From: Leuctra nigra
Lineage: Eukaryota; Arthropoda; Insecta; Plecoptera; Leuctridae
DNA length: 64,000 bases
Assembly (NCBI GenBank): GCA_934045905.1
Contig: OW203768.1
Span: forward strand, 9,328,316-9,392,315
Direction: 5' to 3'
The notes under the pieces: generated by a model
Databases searched by the model: none
What the model saw: only the letters and a program-made list of their open reading frames with translations
Told to the model about the DNA's origin: nothing
Part shown: positions 10,577-25,500 of the stretch, piece after piece
Numbering within the stretch: the first letter of the stretch is position 1
Layout: every line of letters begins with the position of its first letter
Translations under genes and position numbers: made by a program

Positions 10577-13500
10577 GTGAGTACAACGCCACTTTCTCCT
10601 CGTAAGAGTTATTCTTTATTAAATGTGGCCTGGCAAGATGTCCACATTCTACACCCCTTGCTACTATTCTAGATTATAAGAATGAGGAGAAAATAAGGAA
10701 GGAATGCACCCCTTATGGAAAGGATGCATTCATCACTTAGTAAAATATTTGCAATACAAATTTGTAGGCTAGGTAGTAGGTACTGAAAAACCGTGTCGAG
10801 ATCACGATCTTCTTCCAAGTTCCAGATCATTCACCTCATAGTTAGGGGCAAGACCTTGAAAGGGTCATTGCATCATTACAATCAAGATCAATCATCTTTC
10901 ATCCATCGCATAATATTTCATGTACTCTGCAAGATCTAAGTAGGATTTAGAAAAAGAAACTTAGAGCTAATATCTTGCCATACCTATGGGAAGATAATTG
11001 ATCTACATGATCATGTTCGTAGGTCAATAAGTTTACCGAATGCCATTTGTCATGGTTTTAAAGCAGGGTAGTATCAACTACAGTACCTATATTTTCCTGT
11101 ACTAATTTAGGCCTCTGCAACAGTAGACAACCTTACTCAAAGTCAAATCAAGGTCAATCCATTTAAGGTACCTTGCATTGGCCTATTACAAAATGAAGAA
11201 AAACTCTAGTACCTACAGTCTGAGATCTGATTGTATGTAATCTAACCCAAGTTTCTTTTCTTTACCAGATCATTTTTTTGTGAGATAGTGTTTCATGTTT
11301 GATCGAGACCCTAAGGATATTATTCCCCAACCAGGGTGTGCATTTTATTTTGCCCGAGAGTGAGACCCGCCGAGTCTACATTGAACCTAATGCTTGCAGG
11401 TGATCCTGGTGTCCAAGGAAGGCATCTACGTGAACTACGTTGACTTCGGCAACGTGGACGTGGTGTCTCTGGACGTGATGAAGTCGATCAGTCCGGAGCT
11501 GGTCGCTTGTCTTCCTGCGCAGGCCATCTTGTGCACTCTGGCCGACTACCAGGCCGTGGAGCCCAACGAGGACTTGACCAACGAGTTTGCCGTGCTCACA
11601 GAGAACAAGTCTCTGGCTATGAAGGTAATTGAATTGCGTTGTTGTCACTCACACACATGCAACAGGGGATGGTGGGAGGACTTTGTTGGAAAATATGTTT
11701 CTGGACCTAGTTATTATCAAGGTACAGATTGCCAAACTTTTTTGATAATATTTTTTTAATTTATATTTTTTTTTTAAATTTCCTTGGTATTGATACCTAC
11801 ATTGGAAATAGTTAGACCATTAGTAGATATTCTGTTAAAAATAGTAGGTCATAAATTTTTGATAAAAATTTCTCCAATAGAGGTAGGTAAGTTAGTTATG
11901 AGGAGGGAGGTGCAGAACTTTTGAGTATTTGGACATTTACCTTAAAATCCAGCCAGACCAATGATTTCTTTCTTTCATGAAAATCAATGTCGAGTGCCAA
12001 CCGACCCACACAAGAAAGAAAGACTGCCATGGCTCATGTGTCTTATACTTCCCAATGCCCGTTCTGTCGCAGGTGCTCAGCGTCGGTGCTAACGGCACTC
12101 TAGCCGTGAACTTGGCTGACTTGAGCTCGGCGATGCCGGTGCTCATCGACCACGTGCTGCAGAAGTTCATCTCCCCTGCCAAACAGTCTCCGGACGCCGG
12201 GAAGTCGGAACGAGCGGTGTATCGCGCACCCTCCGGCCCGCTGACCAACTCCACCCAAGGTAAGTTGCACTCGGCCTCGGTTGTTGTAGATAATAGTTTG
12301 AAGCAAGTTGCCAACAAAGTGTCATCTTTGGTACCTATCTACAGTCAGAATGATCTATGTAAAACCAGTTCAAGTATCCAAACTGAGGGCATTTGAAAGT
12401 GTCGTAATATGAACGTGAATCTTGGGGTAGCGTAATCAAGGTGTGTTGTTGTGCCTGCAGAACCACGGGAGCATCGCGCAACGGACCACGCAAGTGGTGA
12501 CGGCGGCAAGTACCAGCGACAGCCATCCAGGTTGGTGTATTGCTTGTAATAATAATATAATAATATAACTTAGGAACACTGTAGGTATACATCATTCATA
12601 AGTAGTAATGTCTGAACAGATCAAATTTCCAGTGGCTGCTAGTCGGCTGAATAAAACAATGTTCATCTAGGAATTGAATTAGTCACTAGGTAATTAAAGA
12701 CAGCTATATTTTTACTGATTCAGTAATAATTTTGTTGAATATGTTCATGCAATAAGGATAGGCTTAAACGATGTCATTTGGCAAGTTGTTCCATTAACAT
12801 CAGTGTGGAAGACTGGGTGTTGGCTAGAGTTTTAATATAGGTAATCGCGATTATTTTAGATAAATCGAATCGTAAAGCCCACCAATACACACTGGGTAGT
12901 GAGACACTTTTGGTTTGAGCAACTTGGTTCTGCACTGTGCAAAAGTGAACGTGCACACGAGAAGAACTGAATTACTAGCGTGGATTGAGTGGGTTTAAAT
13001 ACTCGAATGAAAAAGAATATGTGGTGACCGAAGTAAGAAGCAGAGTTGTAATTAATAATGTTACATATTCAGAATAATGGCTACATACTTACATACTAAT
13101 TTAAAATTGAAATTGAGATGTGCCTGAACTCAGTGATGGGATGATAGTCTTATTTTTGTCTAGTGGGATTCTTCTAAGCCAGGGCCTAGTTAATGGGAAT
13201 ACCTATTTATAAATGTTATAATTTATTGGGTTTGAGTGAAAATAAAATTGGATATCTAGGTCATTTTCTCTCCAGACCAGACGCATTATAAAAATGAAAT
13301 TCAAAATTGCACGAAGTTATGAATACAGTGCTGGAATGAATTGTCTGTCGCCCTCTCTCTTCCCTTTCTATCATTTACGTTAGTTTAGGCTCCTCCCCCT
13401 TGGCGGTGGGGGGTGAAGAGGATAATGACTGCCATCTATTTCCACAATTGTACGTCACTGTACAACCCAAAGTATATTCTAGAAATTCATGTGAGAGTTA

Positions 13501-16500
13501 AAAATTAAATGAATGTTGATACTTTATTTGAGCTGCAAATTCACAATGCTGGAAGAAAAAGTACTACTCCACATCAAAATGGAGCAGGAGTTCCTTGAAT
13601 CCTTGTACAGTTCTGTGCATGCGACCTTACAAGGCCTGAGAACTGTGTTGATGTATCCAGCATGATTGTTGAACGTTTCCTCAGGTCACAACAGGTTCAA
13701 GTTGAACCCAGCCGACCTCTCAACAGGGTGGAGTGTCAGCAGCAACAGCGGCCTAATAAAAAGAGACGGTAACACTACTGTCCCGATTGATGTTTTTGGC
13801 TTGTTGCGATTTTGCCTGTCGGGCTTAGGTAAAGATTATGGTTTGTTTTTTGTTTCCATTCATGGATTATTTGCAGATTTTGCCATTGCTTTTCACCAGG
13901 AAACGCGTACTTCTATATTTCCCATTGGCAACGATCAGATGTGACTGGTCTGGTTTACGTTTATTTTGTATGAAGTTATTTAGTTGTTTTTTTTGTCTTG
14001 CTTTCGCTTTACGACCTTCACCTCCTACATATTGTTTGCCCGAAAATTTTAGAAAAGCAAGCAACTAATTCTAACTGTAAGTTTTGTTTTGCATTCTTCC
14101 TTAGATTGTTTTGTAATCACTACATATTTCATATTGCACTTACTTCGAGTTCGGAATGACCAAAAGTAAAAATGAAGAATCCCATTAAAATCAAATCCCA
14201 TTATACTTGATGTTGATAATTATGCTTGCACTGCGCTAATGTGTGAGTGTACTATCTTTGTTTTCCACAATCTTCTCGTCTCTCAACCAGTTCCCAAGAT
14301 TGGCATGCTTTACCAGATAATGACCTACCCTTTTGTTATCTTAATACTTCGATCATTTTTAATTTTTTTTTTATTAACAAAATAGGGTCTTCTCTGAAGT
14401 ACTAAGTGAAAATAGGTGGCTGCAGATTGCTTTTCACTAGAGGTACAATTTTTTAAGAGCTGAATTTCACAAATTGAAAATTAAATCCCATTCATGTGCA
14501 TTGTTGAAAATAATAATACAAATTAAATTACAATAAACTGGATTTTTTATACTGTCTTCATTTTGTACTTGAAGCTGTACCTAATAATGTAGATGGACTT
14601 CACTGATGGACTTGCCTTGGTTTGTAATCCCTGCTTGTCACTGTGCAGGTCCGATGCATCGGCCGACTGGCGCGCGAAGGACGGCGGCGACCCCAAGTGG
14701 CGCGAAGGAAGCTCCGTCTCGCGAACGTTCACGCCGGTCAAGGTCTCGGCTGGAGAGACCAAGGCGGCGCAGCTCGTCTACGTGGACACTCCCGAGTGTT
14801 TCTACCTGCAGCTGACCCCCGACCTGGCGCTCTCGGACATCATGGGCGACATCGCCAAGAGGTCAGCTCCACTTCCATGTTGTAATCTAAAGTTCTTTTC
14901 AACTTCTGCCGTCGTTGATGATGGCGTCACATTGGCAAATGGAATGCGAAATAAAAGTTGGTTAATAGGTTATTACACCTACATTTCACTTTTACATCAA
15001 AATTGTTGTAACCTCTTATCCCACTAATTAAATTTGTAGATCAAAACATGACATTTAAGCTGCTGCAGTGTATAGAGAGGAGTAAGTAGGTACTTAGTAC
15101 TAATAAAATGTAGGGGTGTGCGAATAGTGATTTTTGACTTCGAATACGAATATCGAATAATTGACAAAAATATTTCGAATATCGAATCGAATATCGAATA
15201 GTTAGAACCTACATTAAAATACATAATATCAATAAAATAAAAAATAAAAAAATTGATACCAAACTTTTTTCATATGACCAGAATGAAAGATGGCCATATA
15301 AATGAATGTACTGATTATGATGTAATATGCCAGGATTATATTGTTGTCATTAATCATCACAAAAAATGAAATTAACAGGAACAAATGGAGTATGAGGAAG
15401 GTCTACCTGGAGGAACAATAACCTACAAATAATATCCCTCGAAATCAAAATGGCGGCCATGACAATTTTCGGTTGAAGTTTTAGACTTTGCAGCAGTAAA
15501 AGCCCTATCACACTGAGTTGCAACCCGTGTATGGAACCGGCCGTTGGAAAATATGGTTGGCCGCGCATGTGCAGAGACTGAATTTGGTCAACCCACGGGT
15601 TGGGTTGAAAAATAGAGAAGTCTCTATTTTTCCGGTTCCAACAATTTGTTGTGGTACCACGTGACGTGAACTTACCAATAGGATGCTATAAATATTAGCT
15701 ATAAATCATATTAATCAGATGAATATTTAACTTGAACATGTGTATGGATAAAAAGTGCGTATTATTATTTACTTGTACTTACTTAAATATCTTTCTTTCA
15801 CAAGTAATCACTCTAAATATGAGATTTGGATTGCCGCTGTCAGATTTTGTTATTCCTATACTTTTATTTTGGTTACTATGGCAACTGCTTTCTGCGCAAC
15901 TCAAGAGTGTCAATTGTGAACCAACCAACATCAACCCAAACAGTTGCGTGTGATAGGCGGTTGCCTCCTTTTGCAACAAAAGTTTCCATACGACAGTTCC
16001 AACCACGGGTTGCAACTCAGTGTGATACCCACTTAAGCAGCATTGAAAAACACTCCCATATGAGAAATGGCGGGATTATTTTGAATTAAAAGACATGAAC
16101 TATTCGAAAATTTTCGAAGTATTCGAAATTTTGAATACTTTTTTTCGAATACAGAATCGAATATTTGAACCATATATTTTCGTAGTATTCGAAATTTTCG
16201 AATATTCGCACACCCCTAATAAAATGTCAAATCCTCAATTCAAATTAACTTGCATTTACAGATTTTTTGTTTTTTTTATATATAAATTTACTTTTCAACT
16301 GATGCTAGAAGTAATATAAAAGTTCTGCAAAGCTTACAAAAAGTCTGTAAAAGTCTGTTGTAGATTACCTACAATAAAAGCTTTAAATATTAATTTTTGG
16401 GCTGTACACCATATCATCCCACAAGTTATGTTTCTGTTGAGCACCAAAATTTACTTGCAGCTAATTACCTACCATTTTCAAGAATCGGCCGATAAATGTA

Positions 16501-19500
16501 ACTCTTACTGTGCTTCCCCAGGTATGAGAGTGGCTCTCCGAAGGGCCTGCGCTCTCCGACGGTAGGCACCGCCTGCGTGGCGCGCTTCGCCGAGGACGGC
16601 GTCTGGTACCGCGCCGTGGTGCGCTCGGTTGAGGCGGCTCGCGCACGCGTCCACTTCATCGACTACGGCAATGAGGACGAAGTGGGCCTCGAAGACGTCA
16701 AGGAGATCGAGCCAGCCTTCCTGCAGTTCCCGTCGCAAGGCATCAAGTAAGTCACCTTCTGGATGTGGCTGGATAATCAGGATAATAAGAAAACTAAGGA
16801 TAAGATCTGAAATTGTAGGGTATTTCATTGCAACTGCAGTAATGAACTGCAAATATGCAAATGGTGCCTTAATTATATACCTTCATTATTGTATGTATCA
16901 TCATCACGATTTTTCACGTCCAGTAAAATCCAGTAAAATGTGACTTTCTGCCAAATGTAAACTGTCATTACAGATGATAAGAATTTGAATTATAATAGAC
17001 ATTGAGAATAAATTATCTAACCATCCAAACCTGTGCAGATCTGGGAATCTAGTAGAACAAAGTGAGAATTACCTTGATTGCTACACTTCAAACTTCTATT
17101 CTGGAATTTGATGCACCTACGCTGTTGATTTTAACAAACTTGTTCCCCTTCACAGATGTGCGCTGTCGGGAGCTCTTCCGGCTGCGTCGGTCTGGTCGGA
17201 TGCCGAGGTGGAGCTCTTCACCACGCTTGCCGACGGAAAGCCTTTGGAAGTCCGCTTCGTGGCGGAGCGCGGTGACACCTTCCTGGTCACCGTGAAAGAT
17301 GCAGAGACCGACACCATCGTCAACGATGCCTTCGGACCGAAGGCCACCCAAGCCAAATCCAAGGGGGCATACGACTCCCAGCCAAAGAGTTCATACGAAG
17401 AGAAACCAAGGAATTCCTACGACGATAAGCCCAAGGGCTCGTACAATGACGCGTCGAGGAAGAACTATGATGATAAGCCACGGAACAACTATGAGGATAA
17501 GCCTCGAAACAGCTATGAGGATAAGCCCCGAAACAGCTATGAGGATAAGCCTCGAAACAGCTATGAGGATAAGCCACGAAACAGCTACGATGATAAGCCA
17601 CGAAACAGCTACGATGATAAGCCACGAAACAACTACGATGATAAACCTCGAAACAGCTACGACGATAAGCCGAAGAGCAGCTACGAAGATCGCAAGCCGA
17701 GGACTTATGATGACAAACCCAAGCCCCCTCCAGCTCCTCCGCAGGTGTTTGCTTCACCCAGCGAGCGTTACAAGATCGAGGAATTGGAGGCGGGAGAGGA
17801 GGACGAGGTTTGCGTCAGCTGGTTCATCGACCCAGGGCTGTTCTACGCTCAGCGACTTGCCAAGTGCGACCTGATGGAGAAGACAATTAAGGACATTCAG
17901 GTATGCTAGTGTTTCATTTTAGACCAGCTCCTGCTGAAATAATCAATTATTGACAATTCAGAATAATGAAATTTAGAGAGGAGAGAAAGCGGCAGGTCAG
18001 ATCGGACATGGAGGCAAGAGGGTTGGAAGATGATTGTGTGGATAGGAGGAGGTGGCATCTGGAATGAGGGAAACGACCCATTGATAGTTAGTTACCCATA
18101 GATAATCCACTTCAAATAATAATTAGTTACTGTTTGGAATTAAATTCCCACAATACAGTCTAGAAAGTATAATTTTTTCACTTCAATAATTATTTTGAAA
18201 TACCACATTTATGATCAGGGATCACAGTTGTATAACCGAGGAGCTATGTATTCATGCTTGTTGTTGCTTGGTTTCAGAATGCATACCGCTCTACCCCGGC
18301 GAACGGCTCCCGGCTGGCCGTCGGATCGCCGTGCATCGCCAAGTACCTCGCCGACGGGAGCCTCTGCCGCGCCGAGATCATCTCGCAGGAGGCCGGATCG
18401 TTCATCGTCCGCTACGTGGACTTCGGCAACCGCGAGCGCCTGGTGGAGCGCTACCTGTGGCAGATCGAGTCCCGCTTCCTCGAGCTCCCTCGCCAGGCCA
18501 TCGAGTGCTCCCTCGCCGGCGTCTTGCCGCCGGGCGGCACGGCAGAGTGGCCCAAGAACGACGACAACGTGGCCAAGATGTTCGAAAAGGAGAAGTACGG
18601 CTGCACCTTCGTGGGCATCGAGGAGGGTGAGCTTTCTCTTAGATTTCAGTTGGATGCAAATACATAAAATTTCTGACGGATCTGAAAAATAGTATTAAAA
18701 TTTTTAGAATCTTCCACTCCCATTTGAAATTCAGATATATTTACAATATAGGTATATTGATATTATCTAGTAATGCAAATGACTAGGACAACCAAAATGT
18801 AGTATTTTTTTCTGTTAACACTGTATGTTCTTTCGTCACTTGAATGATGAATTTCTGGTCAATGTGTACAGATTTATATTTGAATTCGGATTCAACTTAA
18901 AAGTCCTGGGTTCGCACACCCCTAATGATTTCTATGCATCAGTGCTTGTTAAGTCTTTGTAGATCCAGTACCTAACTGCCAACTTCATTCATCTGTGCAA
19001 CTAGACTAGTACAAAATGGTTACAAAAAATATGCATTTCAGCACTTGTCTTCAACTTCATTCTGAGAATTTTACTTACCTCTATAATATTATAATTTTTT
19101 GAGTAGGTACTAACTAACCTTAACCTCGTTCAAGGAGTACCTATCTTATTTTGACCAGACTGTATAAATGTTTCCACTAAATCGTGAAAATCTGCATAGA
19201 GATTAAATTTTATCTAGATGATTTTACTAATACATATTACTTGTAGGTACTTCAACTTATGGCTTATTTCTTAGGCAAGTACAGTGTGGCACTCGCTCAC
19301 GACGGATCGAGCGTCGGCGACACGCTGATCGCCGCCGGCCTGGCCGCTGCTCCGGTCACCGCCCCCGAGTTCCCGCTCTGCCCCGAGGAGCCCATCGAGC
19401 GCGCCCTGCTGGCCGGCCAGACACTCCGCGTGGCAGTGACCTACGTGGAGGGCGTCGCCAGGTTCTGCGTGCACCTGGCGGGCCACCTGGCAGACATCGT

Positions 19501-22500
19501 CCAGGCCCAGGTGGATGAGTTCGTCAAAGTGCCAGAGGTACGTTAGGTTTTACTCGTCCAATTGAAATGGCCTGAAATAGTTCGGCAATGGTATTAACAG
19601 ATTTTAGATACAAAATTTGTTTATGATTGTCTTCATTTATGTATGCACAGTCAATATGTTTAAAAATGCAGCCTTTCAATGTACGTTACATGATATTTGA
19701 CTAGTGTTTCCAAGTTCCTATTGAAGGATGGGATCTCAAATGTTTTCAACATAAAATGGTTTTTGAATTTCTATATGTTTACTTTCATTGAAAGAAATAT
19801 CAGTTTTAATCCCAAGAAAATGATCATCTACGTACTCCCAAAATCCAATGTTTTGACCTTGAGGATTAAGATATTATGTTTGATTGTGCAGAATATGACT
19901 GCTTTCCCGAGCGCCTCTGTGTTGGTCGGCCAGCTGTGCCTCGCCACGGCCGACAACGAACACTGGTACCGCGCTCGCATCACCGACCCCGCCGGCACCA
20001 CCGGCGTGTTCGTCACGTTCATCGATTATGGAGACGGTGACGAGATCCAGCCCGACAAGGTCAGTGTGGTCTCGACTCGTCGATATGACATTGACTTTCT
20101 TCTATTTTCTACTGCCTATGTACTAGTGTCATCCCTCCATGACATGAAGAATGTGCTGTAAAAGGATTTAACTTCCAGTATACCGGACTGTAAGACCAGA
20201 TCTTCCACTGTTTTGAACCCTTCTAGGAGTTGACTGCATCAGCTTTTACTAGTAGGGTAGTTTTACCACCTTTGTATACAATGAGATAGGCTCTTCCCCT
20301 CCCTTGATATCGCGGCGTAGGACAAGCAGGCCTACTTAACCCTATACCTTATGTTGTAGAATATTTTAATTTTCAATCATTTTAAAATTAACTTTCTTTT
20401 AAACTATGATATATTTTCTTGTTTACTTGTATCTCCATGGGATTGTGAAGTGATGTGAACGTGTCCTCCCAGCAGATGACGGTGATCCCCGACTGGCTGG
20501 CGGAGACGCCCGCTCAGGCGGTTGAGTGCTCGCTCAGCGGCTCCGACACGGTCACCGTTGACCCCGAGGTCGAGGATCAGTTCAAGGCCGACCTGGAGGG
20601 GGAGACAGTCGTCATCCACGTGGACTCCGTAGGCACCGACATGTGAGTCCAATCATTCACTTTCTTGGCCCCTGAAATGGCATACTTAGCAGTCACATAA
20701 TAATTAGTAATTTACTCGAACTCTCAAAAGCTTGTGTTAGGTCTACTTGTCATCATACAAGCTAGTGAATGGTGACATTGTTACTTCTTATGGCTAAAAA
20801 TGTTAAAACAAAACGTGATTTTAGTTTTTGGTACGCCTAGTAAAAAATCACAGTATGAATTAAGGATCATATAATATGTGTATTTTTTAATTTCTTTGCA
20901 AAAGTGCTTGAAGCGTTGACCTATTTTACCAAACCCGAAGGTCTGGATGTAATTTCATGTATGACATTCATGATCGTGATTTATGACCTTTTTCTCCAAT
21001 TAAAGCTGTGTTGTAGGTTCATAGTTAAATTCTTGATTTAAAAAGCATCCATACTCTTCCGTCTTCCGGAGAGACTGGGAACTGACAGTCTCGTGTTGTG
21101 TCCAGGTTGAACGTGAGCGTGTACTCAAAGGACGGCACCAAGCTGGAGCTGGTGAAGCACGTGGGCTCCGGCGCGGACGCCGTGTGTCCCCTGCTGCCCG
21201 CGCCCGTGCTGGCGCAGAAGGTCAGCGTGTTCGTGTCGTCCAGCGAGGGAGACAACAGCGTGTGGCTGCAGCGCTCGGTCGACACGGACGCCATCGCCGA
21301 CTTGCTCACGGTGCTCTACACTCACTACCAGGTATGTCGCTCGCTTCATGAAGCTGGTTCTATCAAAAGGTGTCCAAAATAGTCCTTGTGTTTTGTATTC
21401 ATCAATCATCGTTATACCTTATCGAGCAATGTCGGGGATTCTCATGAGTAGAGAGAGATTTAAAATTTTGAATCCATCTACTTGAGTTTGTTTTAATTGT
21501 TCAAAACTTAAAAGCCTGAAGCCACGGAATTTTAAATTTTTTTGAAACTTCAGTTGCAACGTATGGTATAAATTTTTAAATGACGAGGCTTTCTCTCCGG
21601 TTATCTTCTACATAATATTTTCATTAATTGATCCGAGTTTCTAGTGATAATAACCTAAAGTTTTGTTACTTTAACTGAATGTAAATATTTTCATTTTGTC
21701 ATACAATTGACAACTTGTAGTTACTACTCGGTCCTTTTTAAAAAAATAATGTTGATTGTTGAGCATATCTTTTTGAAAGAGAAGAAAAGCATGATTTTCT
21801 AGCCTGTTATCTGAGAACCTAGCTTAACTTTTGTTGGTGAAGTTCGAGAGCTAAAGTTCATTCACGTTTAGAATAGCAAGTCGATCACGTCGTTCATTGG
21901 TCGGTCACATGAACACTGCCCTGTCAATGGCAAGACTTTCTTCTTTGAATTATTGAAATTGTATAAAGTATGTGAAATACACACTTATTAATAATAATCA
22001 TCTTTCCGCTGGTTCCAATTCAATGGGTCAGGGGGTGGGTGTTCCCACCAACACTAGGGCCGCAGGACTACTGGAGACCGGCTTAGAAAATATTAGAAAA
22101 CTTCAATAAAATTGATTTATCTTTATGTACAGTCGTCTTGTACATATTCTTTGATAATGGGGTTGTTCACTGCCATTTGCTCTCACTCGCAGCGCTAGTG
22201 GCATTGGAGGTATCTCTCTCTGATTGGTTGGTCTCTGAATCCAAGATCTATGAATCAAACTCCCGCCAAGGTTTAAAAACCTTCCATTCCGCTAGATGCA
22301 TTTTGATTGGCTCTCTCCCGGATGATTAGAACAGCAGCGCCATCTACAATAGTTTTGCGTGAACAACCCCATTGATATTTACATGTGTAGGTTTAAAAAT
22401 GCTCGCTTGACTAGTACAGTAGTACACGGGCTTGCTATTCTAAACGTGAACGAACTTGACATGCATTTCTATAATTTATTTAGTTTTCTAGTCGAGATAC

Positions 22501-25500
22501 TGCGTACAGGGATCATGTTGTAATGCGTGTCATCATGTGCAGGAGGAGGGCAAAGGCGAGCCGTTGAGCGCCGCCGTGGGCCTTGTGTGCGCCGCCAAGT
22601 CTGCCAACGACGAGCAGTGGTACCGGGCGCGTGTCACAGCGCTGACGCCCGAGGGCGCCACCGTGCAGTACGTGGACTATGGCAACTCCGAGACGCTGCC
22701 CGCCGACAACCTGCGCACACTCGACCCCATCTTCCTAGTGGCCAACTGCTCGGCGCTGCCGGCCACGCTGCCGGTCGTCAACGAGTCTGCCGTCACCGTG
22801 GACCTGGCCGCCACTACAGCTGAGGTGAGTTGGTTGCTTCATCGACACAGGGCAGAAGACTTATCAGACTGGCCGGCAGTAAATGATACAATAACAATAC
22901 TGATTTCGGTAAATCAATTCTCTGTTAAATTCAAACAGTTTATTAGGACTCTTTTGCCATGGCAACAATCTACGGCATACCTAGAAGGACCACTAAGTAA
23001 CCGTTGCACCTAAAAAAAACATTAACAGAGCACTAAAGAATCGACTCTATAACTGTTTTATTATTTAAAAATAATCTGGAAGAAGTAGGAATGTTGGAAA
23101 TTCTATATGTGAAAACTTTGATTTATGAGAATTTAATGATTATCAGGCTGATATTTTTTGATGCATCAAATATGAGCAAGCCAGTTTAAGTGTTTTTAAT
23201 TCTCTGCTACTATTTGGTATGAACATGTTGACTGATATAGATGTTTGCTTCAGGTGGAGTATTCAGCGGTGTTTGCTCGAGGCAACTCCGACAAGTGGTT
23301 GGTCGAGCTGTTCTCCAAGAAGCAGGCTCTGAGCGACGTGCTGCAAGAGCAAGGACTAGATCTGATCGCCGACTACCCGTTCACTTCGACCCGCGAGGAG
23401 CTGACCGGCAACCCGCCACTCCTCCCGGGCCAGTCCTTCCCCGGCTACGTGGCTCACACCGACGGCCCCGCCGCGTTCTACATCCAGCGATCTGCCGATA
23501 CAGCCGAGATCGAGGCACTGCAAGCAGACTTGCAAATCGCGGTGGAGATCATGCCCCCCACCATGCCCGGCGTCGGGGACCTGTGTGCCGCACTCTACAT
23601 GGAGGATAGCGCTTGGTATCGTGCGCGCGTGCTGGCACAAGAAGGCGAAACCTACACTGTGCGCTTCATCGACTACGGTAACACGGCCGTGGTGGACACG
23701 GTGGTCAAGCTGCTTCCACAGCGGCTGGCCCGGCGAGGCGAGTACGCTCACCTGTGCTCGCTCAACGTCCTGCCGCTAGACGACGCCAAGGAATTCAGCA
23801 CCGAAGCTGTGGAGGAGTTCGCGACCCGAGTGACGGAGAGCTCTGACCCGCTGACCACTGAGATCATCTCCGTCGGTGAGATTAACATCGTGGACCTGAG
23901 CAAGGACAGCAAGAGCATCCCGCGTCTGATGATTGAAGCTGGACTGGTTGAAGAGAAGTTCCCAGAGAACACGGTGTACGTCAGTCACTCTGTGTCTCCC
24001 GCTGAGTTCTGGATCCAGTTGCAGTCCGCCTTCGCCCGGCTGGACAGGATGGCCGACCGCATGGCTGAGGCAGAGAAGTTCGAGCCCCTGACGGAAGCTG
24101 GTGAAGGTTTGATCTGCGCAGCTCAGTTTGTCGACGATGACCTGTGGTACAGGGCCAAAGTCCTGGGCACCGAGGACGAAGGGGCCAAGGTGTTGTTCAT
24201 CGACTACGGCAACTCTGCTTTGGCCACGGAGTTACGCGCTCTGCCCGAGGCGCTCGCTGCTTCGTCCACATTAGCCCGGCAGTGCAAGCTCTCTGCAAGC
24301 AAGCAGTGGACTGAAGAGCAGACTGCCAAGTTCGTGGAGCTGGCAGCGGAGGGATCTGCGCTGTTCACTATGGAACTTGTCAGCGAGGGAGATGAGACTG
24401 AGGTCAAGTTGACCGACGAACAGGGCAAGGATGTCGAGGAGACGTTGGGAGAGGTTGTTGACAAGACTGGAGAGCCCGAGATAACTGCCGAGATCGATGC
24501 GTCTGTCCAAGCCGTGGAGGAACCTCAAGAAGTGCAGCTGCCCGTAGTTGAAAGCATTGCTGAGAAGCAAGAGCTTGAGTCTGATAAGTCTGATGCAGTA
24601 GAGCTAGTTGATAGTATTAGCGAGCCAGGGACGGAGGAGAATGTGACCGGGGAGACAGACATACCTCAAGAAGAGTCTGTAGTTAGGGAAGTAGATAATG
24701 CAGAGCCTGAATCTGTGGAACCAGAAGAATCAGTTGAGTTGCCAGTAGATAAGTTGCCAGAAGTAGATAATGCAGAGCCTGAATCTGTGAAACCAGAAGA
24801 ATCAGTTGAGTTGCCATGCGAGCCAACCGCTGATGCAGAAGCCATCCCTGTGCTGGTGGGAACTCCCCGATCCCGACCAAACACTCCTTACGAAGATCGC
24901 ATTGTTCCTGGCAGCATCTGTCGAGGCCTGAGTGAGGAGGAGCTTCGCGAGTGCAAGTTCCGTCCGATCGGAGAGCCGACGTCGCAGTCGGAACGCGTGA
25001 CTCCGGTGAAACAGCTCTTGGACAGCATCCCGGAGGTCCAGCCTCGCAGCTGTCCCGTCACGCCTCTCCCTCGCACGCTGGCCGAGGAGATTTACACCCC
25101 CACGGCAGTGCGACTGCGTCACAACGAGCGCATCGTCCCAGGCAGCATCTCTAGTGGCAGCTCGGCAGAAGAAGTGAACGAGACTTCCAGCGAGGATAAG
25201 CTCGAGGCTGAACCAGAAGATCAGGTAGAAGAAGATACCAAGCTTTCGAACAAAGACGAGCTGCAAGCCATACCTGAAGATAGTTTCAAGTCTTCGAACG
25301 AAGATGATGCTGCATATCAGTCTGCTGAAGATGAAACCAAAACTACATATGAAAGTGAGGTTGAAGCAAATTCCGATGATGTTACCAATGCTTTAGACGA
25401 AGGCGTTATTGAAGCCGAATCTGAAGATGTGACGTTGATATTTAATGATGATATTGAAATGGAGGATCAAGATGATCTTGCAGCCAAAACTGAAGATGAA

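Noticed and set aside
17299..17874. Met/Thr/Ile-rich plus frame and Cys/Tyr/Ser-rich minus frame over the Tudor repeat
   Set aside because: Both arise because the 24-bp repeat keeps all frames open. Only the NSYEDKPR frame joins the neighbouring exons in phase.
18195..18692. Ser/Arg/Ala-rich open frames overlapping the Tudor exon at 18278-18626
   Set aside because: They are shadows of a GC-rich exon. The chosen frame carries the VRYVDFGN Tudor signature and splices in phase.
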